Shown here: positions 41,964 to 48,982 of the stretch, piece by piece | Numbering within the stretch: the first letter of the stretch is position 1 | Layout of the letters: every line of letters starts with the position of its first letter | From: Dorea_D hominis | GTDB lineage: Bacteria > Bacillota > Clostridia > Lachnospirales > Lachnospiraceae | Direction of reading: 5' to 3' | Length of the DNA stretch: 64,000 nt | Assembly (NCBI RefSeq): GCF_014287705.1 | Contig: NZ_JACOOY010000009.1 | Coordinates: forward strand, 1-64,000 | Made by a program: the position numbers and the translations under genes | Notes under the pieces: model-generated | Told to the model about the DNA's origin: nothing | The model's input: only the letters and a program-made list of their open reading frames with translations | The model's database searches: none

Positions 41964-42064
41964 TAGCATATTCCTTGCGTTCCTACGTTGGCATTATCCA
42001 AATCAGGTATATGGGTCGAAGTTTTAAACTTCCTCTCAGCCTATCACATAAGCTCCCCGGTTCT
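41964..42064 (-). promoter_or_regulatory. TPP riboswitch (THI element)
   Basis: On the minus strand the aptamer core is complete: CCGGGGAGC, GGCTGAGAGGAAG, GACCCATATACCTGATTTGGATAA in parts, and ATGCCAACGTAGGAA. These are the conserved pyrimidine-sensor and diphosphate-sensor strands of the TPP riboswitch. It stands upstream of thiS-F-G-H-E and downstream of the PFOR operon. Confidence 0.95.
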
Positions 42065-42131
42065 ATTTGATTGTTCCTCTCCAGTATAAATGTATTTCAC
42101 AAATCTGTCAAATATATTTTATATCACATCC

Positions 42132-43064
42132 TTATCTGGAGCATCTGAACTGAAGTTCTTCCCATCTTCTGTCTACTTCTTTCTGGAAAGCCTCTAACAG
42201 ATACTCATTGCCTTTCTTGAAAAGATGTTTGAATCTTCCCTGTGGTCTTAAGAAATCTTCGATTGGGAGTTTCTTCTTCGGCTCATAGTTCAGAATCCAT
42301 TTTCCTTCTACGACCTCAAATAACGGCCAGTAGCATGTCTCTACACCAAGTTTGCAAATCTCCATAATATCCGGCGTATTGTATCTCCATCCACGCGGAC
42401 ATGGTGCCATAATATTTAAGAAAGCAGCGCCTGGTGTATAAATCGCTTTTTCGGATTTGATATGCAGATCTTTAAAGTTCTGTACAAACGTTGTCTGTGC
42501 CACATACGGAATATCATGCGCAGCAATTACAGATGCAAGATCTTTTCTGTTCTGTGGTTTTCCGTTACTCTCGCTTCCTACCGGTGTAGTTGTTGTATCT
42601 GCATACATCGGTGTTGCAGAAGAACGTTGGATGCCGGTATTCATGTAAGCACCGTTGTCATAACAGACATATACCAGATCCTGATTTCTCTCCATTGCTC
42701 CGGACAGTGACTGCAGACCAATATCATAAGTACCGCCGTCACCACCAAATGTGATAAATTTGTATGTTTCGTCTAATTTTCCTTTTCGTTTTAATGCTTT
42801 GTAAGCACCTTCCACACCACTCATGGTTGCGCCTGCATTTTCAAATGCATTATGAATGTAGCTATCTTCCCATGCTGTGTATGGGTATGTAAATGTGGAT
42901 ACTTCCAGACATCCTGTTGCATTTCCGATGACTGCTTTATCACCTTCATGAAGACCGCGCAGTACATTACGAACTGCGATTGTTCCGCCACATCCGGCAC
43001 ACATTCTGTGTCCTGGCGCCAGGCGCTCTGATTTATTCATTGTCTCTTTAAAATTATAACTCAT
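42132..43064 (-). CDS. porB: pyruvate:ferredoxin oxidoreductase, beta subunit (TPP-binding)
   Basis: This subunit binds TPP and one 4Fe-4S cluster in four-subunit pyruvate (or 2-ketoacid):ferredoxin oxidoreductases. The 310 residues show the cluster cysteines CAGCGGTIAVRNVLRG, the TPP/Mg motif FGGDGGTYDIGLQSLSGAMERN...YVCYDNGAYMNTGIQRS, and PRGWRYNTPDIMEICKLGVETCYW. It ends the operon porC-porD-porA-porB. Its cofactor is the product controlled by the adjacent thi operon. Specificity for pyruvate is the usual reading for this arrangement. Confidence 0.92.
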   Translation of the reverse strand: MSYNFKETMNKSERLAPGHRMCAGCGGTIAVRNVLRGLHEGDKAVIGNATGCLEVSTFTYPYTAWEDSYIHNAFENAGATMSGVEGAYKALKRKGKLDETYKFITFGGDGGTYDIGLQSLSGAMERNQDLVYVCYDNGAYMNTGIQRSSATPMYADTTTTPVGSESNGKPQNRKDLASVIAAHDIPYVAQTTFVQNFKDLHIKSEKAIYTPGAAFLNIMAPCPRGWRYNTPDIMEICKLGVETCYWPLFEVVEGKWILNYEPKKKLPIEDFLRPQGRFKHLFKKGNEYLLEAFQKEVDRRWEELQFRCSR

Positions 43065-43081
43065 CTTCTCTACGGCCCTCC

Positions 43082-44263
43082 TTATTCTCTAATTCCAAGA
43101 TAGCGGTAGGTTTCTCCTGCATCGCCATCTGCGATCATCTGTTTCAGGGCTTCAAATACGCCTTCCATGTCTTCTACGCGCACGTCACGTCCGCCAAGAC
43201 CGTAGATGTAATTCACTGCCAGCGCATCTGCTTTTGCGCGGTATAATGCACTCATCACATCTGCACCTAACGGTCCGCCATGGTTCGTATAGCTTTCTGC
43301 ACGGTCCATAATTGCAACTGCTTTCACATTTTTGAGCGTCTCCGCGATCTCATCAGCCGGAAATGGGCGGAACAGACGGATCTTCACAAGTCCGACTTTC
43401 TCTCCCTGTTCTCTTAAGCGGTCAATCGCATCTTTTGTTGTTCCTGCTGCAGAACCGATCATTACAACTGCACGCTCAGCATCTTCCATGCAGTAAGATT
43501 CAAACAGACCATATTCACGTCCGGATACTTTCGCAAATTCCTTTGCAACCTCCTCTACAACTGCCGGTACATGTTTCATGCCTTCTGCCTGCGAGCGTTT
43601 TGCTTCCATATAATAATCTGTGATCGCATATGGACCAACTGCCATCGGGCATTCCGGATTCAGAAGATAATTTTCCGGTTCATATTCTCCAACGAAATTC
43701 TTTACCTCTGCGTCATCCAGTAATTCGATATTTTCTACTGCATGACTGGTGATAAATCCATCCTGACAGATCATGATCGGCAGTCTGACATCTGCATGTT
43801 CGGAAATGCGATATGCCTGCACCATGTTGTCATATGCTTCCTGATTATTTTCTGCGTAAATCTGGATCCAGCCTGCATCTCTTGCTCCCATACTGTCGGA
43901 ATGGTCACAGTTGATGTTGATCGGGCCGGAAAGTGCACGGTTTACAAGCGCCAGTGCTAACGGAAGTCTGTTGGATGCCGCAATATATAATTCTTCCCAC
44001 ATATAGGCAAGTCCGCAGGAAGAAGTCGCTGTTAAACTTCTTGCTCCTGCTGCTGAAGCTCCGATTGCAGCGCTCATGGAACTGTGCTCACTCTCTACCG
44101 GAATAAACTCTGTATCTACCTGTCCGTTTGCTACAAAAGAAGCGAAATACTGTGGAATCTCTGTGGACGGAGTAATCGGGAATGCCGGGAACACATCTGG
44201 ATTAATCTGTCTCAATGCGATCGCAACCGCTTCATTTCCTGATAAACGTTCTCTTTTTCCCAT
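43082..44263 (-). CDS. porA: pyruvate:ferredoxin oxidoreductase, alpha subunit
   Basis: The alpha subunit forms the substrate side of the active centre. The 393 residues contain ITPSTEIPQYFASFVANGQVDTEFIPVESEHSS-type start segments (threonine and acid for pyruvate), SLTATSSCGLAYMWEELYIAAS, HSDSMGARDAGWIQIYAENNQEAYD, and VMIGSAAGTTKDAIDRLREQGEKVGLVKIRLFRPFP. It lies one base after porD and 18 before porB. Confidence 0.93.
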   Translation of the reverse strand: MGKRERLSGNEAVAIALRQINPDVFPAFPITPSTEIPQYFASFVANGQVDTEFIPVESEHSSMSAAIGASAAGARSLTATSSCGLAYMWEELYIAASNRLPLALALVNRALSGPININCDHSDSMGARDAGWIQIYAENNQEAYDNMVQAYRISEHADVRLPIMICQDGFITSHAVENIELLDDAEVKNFVGEYEPENYLLNPECPMAVGPYAITDYYMEAKRSQAEGMKHVPAVVEEVAKEFAKVSGREYGLFESYCMEDAERAVVMIGSAAGTTKDAIDRLREQGEKVGLVKIRLFRPFPADEIAETLKNVKAVAIMDRAESYTNHGGPLGADVMSALYRAKADALAVNYIYGLGGRDVRVEDMEGVFEALKQMIADGDAGETYRYLGIRE

Positions 44264-44264
44264 C

Positions 44265-44567
44265 TTACTTCACCCCTTCCATCTTAATTGCGTCAAATGG
44301 ACATGCTTTTACGCAAATGCCACATCCTTTGCAGTGTCCATAATCAAAATCCAGTCTCTTCATGTCTTTTACCGGGATGCAGCTGTCCGGACAGACCGGT
44401 ACACAAAGCAGACACTGTTTACATTTATCTGCGATAAATTCTGGTTTTACTTCTGACCATTCCCCTGTGTTGAACTCTTTGGAGGTTCCTGCACCGGCAA
44501 CGATCATACCTTCTGTCAGCTCTTCCCATGTTGCTTTTACACCTAATTTACTGATATCTGTAGCCAT
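44265..44567 (-). CDS. porD: pyruvate:ferredoxin oxidoreductase, delta subunit (2[4Fe-4S])
   Basis: A 100-residue ferredoxin-like subunit that passes electrons out of the enzyme. The two cluster motifs are CKQCLLCVPVCPDSC and CKGCGICVKACP. The N-terminal SKLGVKATWEELTEG is typical of PorD. Its start overlaps the end of porC by one base. Confidence 0.95.
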   Translation of the reverse strand: MATDISKLGVKATWEELTEGMIVAGAGTSKEFNTGEWSEVKPEFIADKCKQCLLCVPVCPDSCIPVKDMKRLDFDYGHCKGCGICVKACPFDAIKMEGVK

Positions 44568-45139
44568 TAGTGCACCTCCTTAAATGCCATCTCAAGTGCT
44601 TTCATATTGCCGTCAATAACTTCCGGCTTGCTGGCGAATTTGTGCTTGAAGGATGCTTTCATTTCTCTTAAGAAAGTCTCCTCATCCATAATCCCTGCTA
44701 CTTTTACAATTGCAGCAAGAAGTGGTGTGTTCGGGAAATATTTTCCCATTGCCTCCATTGAGACTTTGTGTGCGTCAATAATATAAACTTCTCCTTCGTA
44801 TCCATGAAGATGCGGAATGATCTCCTCTTTTGTGCGCTGTGTATTTACAAGAATTGCTCCATCTTTTTTCAAACCGCTAGTCACATCCACGGATTCCAGT
44901 AAGGATTCATCTACTACAACTACATACTGTGGATCATAAATATTAGAATGTACACGGATCTTTGTATCGCTGATTCGGTTATATGCTGTAATTGGTGCTC
45001 CCATACGTTCCGGGCCATACTCCGGAAAACCCTGTACGTATTTGCCTGTCTGGAATGCTACATCTGCCAGCAACAATGCGGCTGTTTTTGCACCCTGACC
45101 ACCACGACCGTGCCATCTGATTTCTGTATGATTACTCAT
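44567..45139 (-). CDS. porC: pyruvate:ferredoxin oxidoreductase, gamma subunit
   Basis: The gamma subunit of 2-ketoacid:ferredoxin oxidoreductase. The 190 residues start with the diagnostic IRWHGRGGQGAKTAALLLADVAFQTGKYVQGFPEYGPER-type region and include GAPITAYNRISDTKI and VVVDESLLESVDVTSGL. It is the first gene of the operon, with a promoter about 40-65 bp upstream. Confidence 0.94.
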   Translation of the reverse strand: MSNHTEIRWHGRGGQGAKTAALLLADVAFQTGKYVQGFPEYGPERMGAPITAYNRISDTKIRVHSNIYDPQYVVVVDESLLESVDVTSGLKKDGAILVNTQRTKEEIIPHLHGYEGEVYIIDAHKVSMEAMGKYFPNTPLLAAIVKVAGIMDEETFLREMKASFKHKFASKPEVIDGNMKALEMAFKEVH

Positions 45140-45177
45140 CTTTCGTATTCCTTTCTTTAAAAATTAGTATTATTCTG

Positions 45178-45206
45178 ATTATACTGTATAAATATGTGCA
45201 TGTCTA
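45178..45206 (-). promoter_or_regulatory. promoter of the PFOR operon
   Basis: Minus strand -35 TAGACA (45201-45206), 17 bp spacer, perfect -10 TATAAT (45178-45183). The start lies about 30 nt before porC. Confidence 0.6.
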
Positions 45207-45344
45207 GAGCGCACTCTGTTTTTTATGTTTTTTATTGTTGCCGGCGCAGTTCTGGGGGCTGGCGTGTGGCTGATGTTTGCGCAAAGCCAGGCTTAGGTTG
45301 AATTCAACTTGTATCTCACAAGTCCCCAGAAACATCTCACCATG

Positions 45345-45399
45345 AAAAAGCACCCCAGAAGATCTGCTCATCGACAATTCTCCTGGGATGCTTTTTCGT
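45345..45399 (-). terminator. terminator after gapA
   Basis: The arms AAAAAGCACCCCAG and CTGGGATGCTTTTT pair with one mismatch around a 25-nt loop, with A/T runs at both ends. It serves gapA, whose stop is 74 bp away. Confidence 0.8.
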
Positions 45400-45472
45400 G
45401 ACTTTCGACTGTTATTACGGATATTTACTTTTTCTTATATTTTTACTTTTCCATTCTACAACCCTGGTATCA

Positions 45473-46498
45473 CTATTTGATACCGTTATCTACCTGATAC
45501 ATATGTTTGATCAGGCGGAAAATCTGATTTGTGTACCCCCACTCATTATCATAGAAGCTGATAAGCTTGAAGAAATGTCCATTGATCTGGATTCCTTCAC
45601 GTGCATCAAAGGATGATGCATGGCTGTCTCCGATAAAGTCAGAAGATACTACTTCGTCATCGATATAATCTAAAATTCCTTTCAGATATGTCTCTGAAGC
45701 TTCTTTCATTTTCTTACAAATATCTTCGTAACTGGTTTCTGTTTTTAAAGCAACATTCAAATCCACAATGGATACATCTGAAGTCGGTACACGGTAAGAA
45801 ATCCCATTCATGCGATCTTTTAATGTTGGAATAACGAGTGAAATCGCTTTTGCAGCTCCTGTTGTGGATGGGATCAGGTTGCCAAATACGGCACATCCTG
45901 TACGCCAGTCTTTAAGTGAACGGCAGTCAACTACTTTCTGCTTAGCTGTAGCAGAATGTATCGTAGACATTAATCCATACTCAATTCCGTAATTGTCTTC
46001 TAAGACTTTACACAATGGTGCAAGACAGTTTGTTGTACACGATGCATTCGAAACAACATGCATAGACGGCTGATAAAGTTCGTGGTTGATTCCCATTACA
46101 AATGTCGGTGTATCCTGGTCTTTAGCAGGTGCGGAAATGATTACTTTCTTCGCGCCACCTTTGATATGTGCCATTGCTTTCTCTGTAGTACAGTAAGCAC
46201 CTGTCGCATCTATAATATATTCTGCTCCACATTCCCCCCAACGAATGTCTGCAGCATCATTTTCCGAGTATACACGAATCTTCTCACCATTGACGATGAT
46301 TCCATCCTCATACTTTTCGAGCGTTCCCTGAAAACGTCCGAATATTGAATCGTAACGGATCATATAAAGAATATAATCCAGATCAGCGTTTCTTACGTTG
46401 ATCCCACAAAGTTTAAACTGCTCCGGCTGATTGATGGCAATACGGAATGCGACTCTGCCAATGCGTCCAAATCCGTTGATGCCAATTGTTATTGCCAT
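45473..46498 (-). CDS. gapA: glyceraldehyde-3-phosphate dehydrogenase
   Basis: GapA is the NAD-dependent glycolytic enzyme that forms 1,3-bisphosphoglycerate. The 341 residues open with TIGINGFGRIGRVAFR, carry the catalytic Cys in SNASCTTNCLAPLCKVLED and the His in STIHSATAKQKVVDC, and end with YDNEWGYTNQIFRLI. The start at 46498 has AGGAGG at good distance; an in-frame extension back to 46555 has no ribosome site. It stands alone, without pgk or tpi. A direct repeat of ATTTAAC(A/G)GG lies about 130-160 bp upstream. Confidence 0.94.
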   Translation of the reverse strand: MAITIGINGFGRIGRVAFRIAINQPEQFKLCGINVRNADLDYILYMIRYDSIFGRFQGTLEKYEDGIIVNGEKIRVYSENDAADIRWGECGAEYIIDATGAYCTTEKAMAHIKGGAKKVIISAPAKDQDTPTFVMGINHELYQPSMHVVSNASCTTNCLAPLCKVLEDNYGIEYGLMSTIHSATAKQKVVDCRSLKDWRTGCAVFGNLIPSTTGAAKAISLVIPTLKDRMNGISYRVPTSDVSIVDLNVALKTETSYEDICKKMKEASETYLKGILDYIDDEVVSSDFIGDSHASSFDAREGIQINGHFFKLISFYDNEWGYTNQIFRLIKHMYQVDNGIK

Positions 46499-46630
46499 AA
46501 TAAATACCTCCTGTGTATGACATATTAATACTTTTGTATCTTTCCCCATTTGCAATAACAGTCCGCCACAATCTATCGCGAGTGTAACATACTTTTCCCC
46601 GGAATACTACCGAATTGACAGTAATTAATC

Positions 46631-46660
46631 ATTTAACGGGATACGTAAATATTTAACAGG
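46631..46660 (-). promoter_or_regulatory. direct repeat upstream of gapA (possible regulator site)
   Basis: On the minus strand CCTGTTAAAT and CCCGTTAAAT are spaced 20 bp start to start, close to two helical turns. Tandem same-face repeats of this size are typical of LytTR-type response regulator sites (for example GTTAA-containing repeats). Which gene it serves is uncertain. Confidence 0.35.
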
Positions 46661-46760
46661 ATTTCCTTTTTTCACAGATATTTCTGACTGAATATGTCTC
46701 CTTCCGACAACCTCCTAATCAGGATTAAAAAGAATAGAAATGAAGTTTCCTATTATATAG

Positions 46761-46798
46761 AAAATGGTGCCCTGCGTATCTGCGCAAAGCACCATTTT
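46761..46798 (-). terminator. terminator after the secreted rhodanese gene
   Basis: A perfect 10-bp stem, AAAATGGTGC/GCACCATTTT, with an 18-nt loop. It works for the leftward gene that stops at 46872. Confidence 0.8.
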
Positions 46799-46871
46799 AT
46801 TCGTATTATATTCTTTATTTATAAATCATTATGCTTAAACCATTTCATACCTATAAGCACTTAGATTCATT

Positions 46872-48752
46872 TTATTGAGCCGGGCTTACAACAACTTTGT
46901 ATGTTGCCTTATTTCCAGCTTTTGTTCTTGCAGTAATAGTAGCTTCTCCTGCTGCGACTGCTGTAACTTTTCCAGTTGCATCTACTGTTGCAACCTTCTT
47001 GTCGGAAGAGCCGTAAACAACTTTACTGCTTACACGTGCCGGCCAGCAAGCCAGTTTATTTTCTGCTGCAGAAGCTCCTGCAACAAGCATTTTACCGGAA
47101 GCATCTTTGTTTACTTCTTCTGCTGCAAAGCTAAGCTGTGCATAGTTCTTTACAACATCTGCAGATACGTCCTGGATTGGCCATGCAGCTTTGTCTTTCT
47201 GCCAATTCAGCTGCCATAACCACCATCCGCCATCATACACGCTGATGTTTTTCACACCATTCTGATAGCAGATCAGGAATGGGATTGTAGCTCTCCATCC
47301 GGTTCCGCAATAGAATGATAATTCATTGTCTAAAGAAGAGTCAGACTCTGCAAGAATAGATTTTACTTTGTCGATTCCTACAACTTTACCGTTTTCAACA
47401 TAGCTTCCATCATCTGTGTTATGTCCCCATACAGCACCTAAAGGCTCTCCTGCATAGTCGATATATCCATAACCTGTTTCTTCGCCTTCAAATTCTTTTG
47501 TAGAACGGATACTTACCAGACGGAAGTTTGCGTCATTCTGTAGTTTGTCTTTTGCATCCTCTGCTGACAGGATGTACTCTGGATGCGCCGGAACAGTTGT
47601 ACCGAAGCTGTAATTATCTCCTCCGGCTTTCTGCTCGTTTACTTTTGTCTCCACATCGTATCCGGCAGCTTTCCATGCCTGCATACCGCCATCGACAACT
47701 TTTACGTCTTCAACTCCTGCATAAAGCATTGAAAACGCAACTCTTGTTACGCTGGAATCAGATGCACTTCTGCCGTATAAAACTACTTTTGTATCTTTTG
47801 TAATTCCGTTTCTCTTCAGGAACTCGCTTAACTGTTTACCGCTGCGGATATTAAAGTTATCTTCCGGTTTTACATCTTTTTCGTCATAAAGTCCGAAATC
47901 GTCTTTTCCATCTCCATATGGCCATGGAGCACAGTCGTCATATTCTACTGCATCTGAGTTGATATGATATGCTCCCGGAATATGACCTGCATTATAGTTT
48001 TTATCTCCTGCTGTGTCTCCCCATGCAACTTCTGATACGAATACATTTTCATATCCTTTCTGAAGTCCGGACATTGCGCTCTTTAACCATTCCGGCGATA
48101 CATATACCTGCTGTTTGGATACGGATGCCGGAGTCTTATCTACAACTGTAACTTTGCATGTAGTTGACAGATATTTGCCTTTGCTGTTTTTCTGAGTTGC
48201 TTTTACAGTAATTGTTGCTGTACCAGCCTTCTTAGCTGTTACTTTCCCATTGCTGCTTACAGTTGCTACTGCTTTGTTGCTGCTTGTCCATTTTACAGGG
48301 CAGTATACGCCAGCCGGTTTTACAGCTGCTTTCAGTGTGTTTATTTTTCCGACTGCTACAGTAGCTTTGGAAGCACTTACTTTAACACTGCTTGGTTTTA
48401 AGTTCTTAACAGTGATCTTAACAACTTTTTTCACTTTTTTGTTCTTCTTGGATGTTACAGTAATGTTTACCTTTCCGGCTTTCTTACCTGTTACAACACC
48501 TTTGGAAGATACGGTTGCAATCTTCTTATTGCTTGATTTGTAAGTAACTGCCTTGCTTGCATTTGCAGGCTTTACTGATTTGACCGAAATTTTAGACTTT
48601 CCTTTGATATCAACTGTTTTTGTTGTTACCTTCACGGAAAGGCTCTTCGGTGCTTTGGACGCTGCCTGTGCCGGTACGCTTGTACCGAAAACTGCTACAA
48701 CTGCTAACATAGCAATCATTGCTGCCGCAGCCTTTTTCATAAAATTTTTCAT
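46872..48752 (-). CDS. secreted two-domain rhodanese with bacterial Ig-like (Big_2-type) domains
   Basis: A 626-residue exported protein. Signal peptide (residues 1-31, ending PAQAAS); two lysine-rich Ig-like repeats (VTYKSSNKKIATVSSKG and KWTSSNKAVATVSSNGKVTAKKAG) to about 205; then a tandem rhodanese pair. In the first, the active-site position reads YGRSASDS and lacks Cys. In the second, FYCGTGWRA supplies Cys482, as in thiosulfate/mercaptopyruvate sulfurtransferases. A last Ig-like domain (SDKKVATVDATGKVTAVAAG) ends the chain. No sortase motif is seen. It has its own promoter of the surface-array type. A second member with a third rhodanese domain lies at the right edge. Confidence 0.85.
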   Translation of the reverse strand: MKNFMKKAAAAMIAMLAVVAVFGTSVPAQAASKAPKSLSVKVTTKTVDIKGKSKISVKSVKPANASKAVTYKSSNKKIATVSSKGVVTGKKAGKVNITVTSKKNKKVKKVVKITVKNLKPSSVKVSASKATVAVGKINTLKAAVKPAGVYCPVKWTSSNKAVATVSSNGKVTAKKAGTATITVKATQKNSKGKYLSTTCKVTVVDKTPASVSKQQVYVSPEWLKSAMSGLQKGYENVFVSEVAWGDTAGDKNYNAGHIPGAYHINSDAVEYDDCAPWPYGDGKDDFGLYDEKDVKPEDNFNIRSGKQLSEFLKRNGITKDTKVVLYGRSASDSSVTRVAFSMLYAGVEDVKVVDGGMQAWKAAGYDVETKVNEQKAGGDNYSFGTTVPAHPEYILSAEDAKDKLQNDANFRLVSIRSTKEFEGEETGYGYIDYAGEPLGAVWGHNTDDGSYVENGKVVGIDKVKSILAESDSSLDNELSFYCGTGWRATIPFLICYQNGVKNISVYDGGWWLWQLNWQKDKAAWPIQDVSADVVKNYAQLSFAAEEVNKDASGKMLVAGASAAENKLACWPARVSSKVVYGSSDKKVATVDATGKVTAVAAGEATITARTKAGNKATYKVVVSPAQ

Positions 48753-48777
48753 GATTTACCCTCCTTTTGTAAATTTG

Positions 48778-48801
48778 TATCAGGGTATATAATCCCTGAT
48801 A
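48778..48801 (-). promoter_or_regulatory. palindrome in the leader of the rhodanese gene
   Basis: TATCAGGG-(8)-CCCTGATA is a perfect inverted repeat between the -10 and the ribosome site. It would form a small hairpin in the 5' leader or serve as an operator. Confidence 0.45.
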
Positions 48802-48803
48802 AT

Positions 48804-48833
48804 ATTTTACTGCAATAGAAACTTTCACTCCAA
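48804..48833 (-). promoter_or_regulatory. surface-array promoter 1 (TTGGAG-18-TAAAAT)
   Basis: Minus strand -35 TTGGAG (48828-48833), exactly 18 bp, -10 TAAAAT (48804-48809), with the upstream context AATACCAATTGGAG. It shares this layout with the promoters at 51730, 57750 and 62793. Confidence 0.6.
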
Positions 48834-48915
48834 TTGGTATTTTTGATATATAAAAGCACTTATAGATTCTTATTGATATTTATTATCAATAATCGTCATC
48901 GGATACTATAGCAAC

Positions 48916-48964
48916 AAAATTCCCGACATACACATCCGATTATGTACATGCCGGGAATTTTTTT
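48916..48964 (-). terminator. terminator after FIVAR protein gene
   Basis: AAAATTCCCG and CCGGGAATTTT arms with an additional CAT/ATG pairing inside; A/T runs on both sides. It lies 20 bp past the stop at 48983. Confidence 0.7.
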
Positions 48965-48982
48965 ATTCGTTATTCTCTTCGA

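Larger units (their letters stand above)
46499..46871. other. intergenic region upstream of gapA
   Basis: About 370 bp without a gene. It holds the gapA control region, the 10-bp direct repeat at 46631-46660 and the terminator of the rhodanese gene at 46761-46798. No riboswitch was recognised. Confidence 0.5.
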
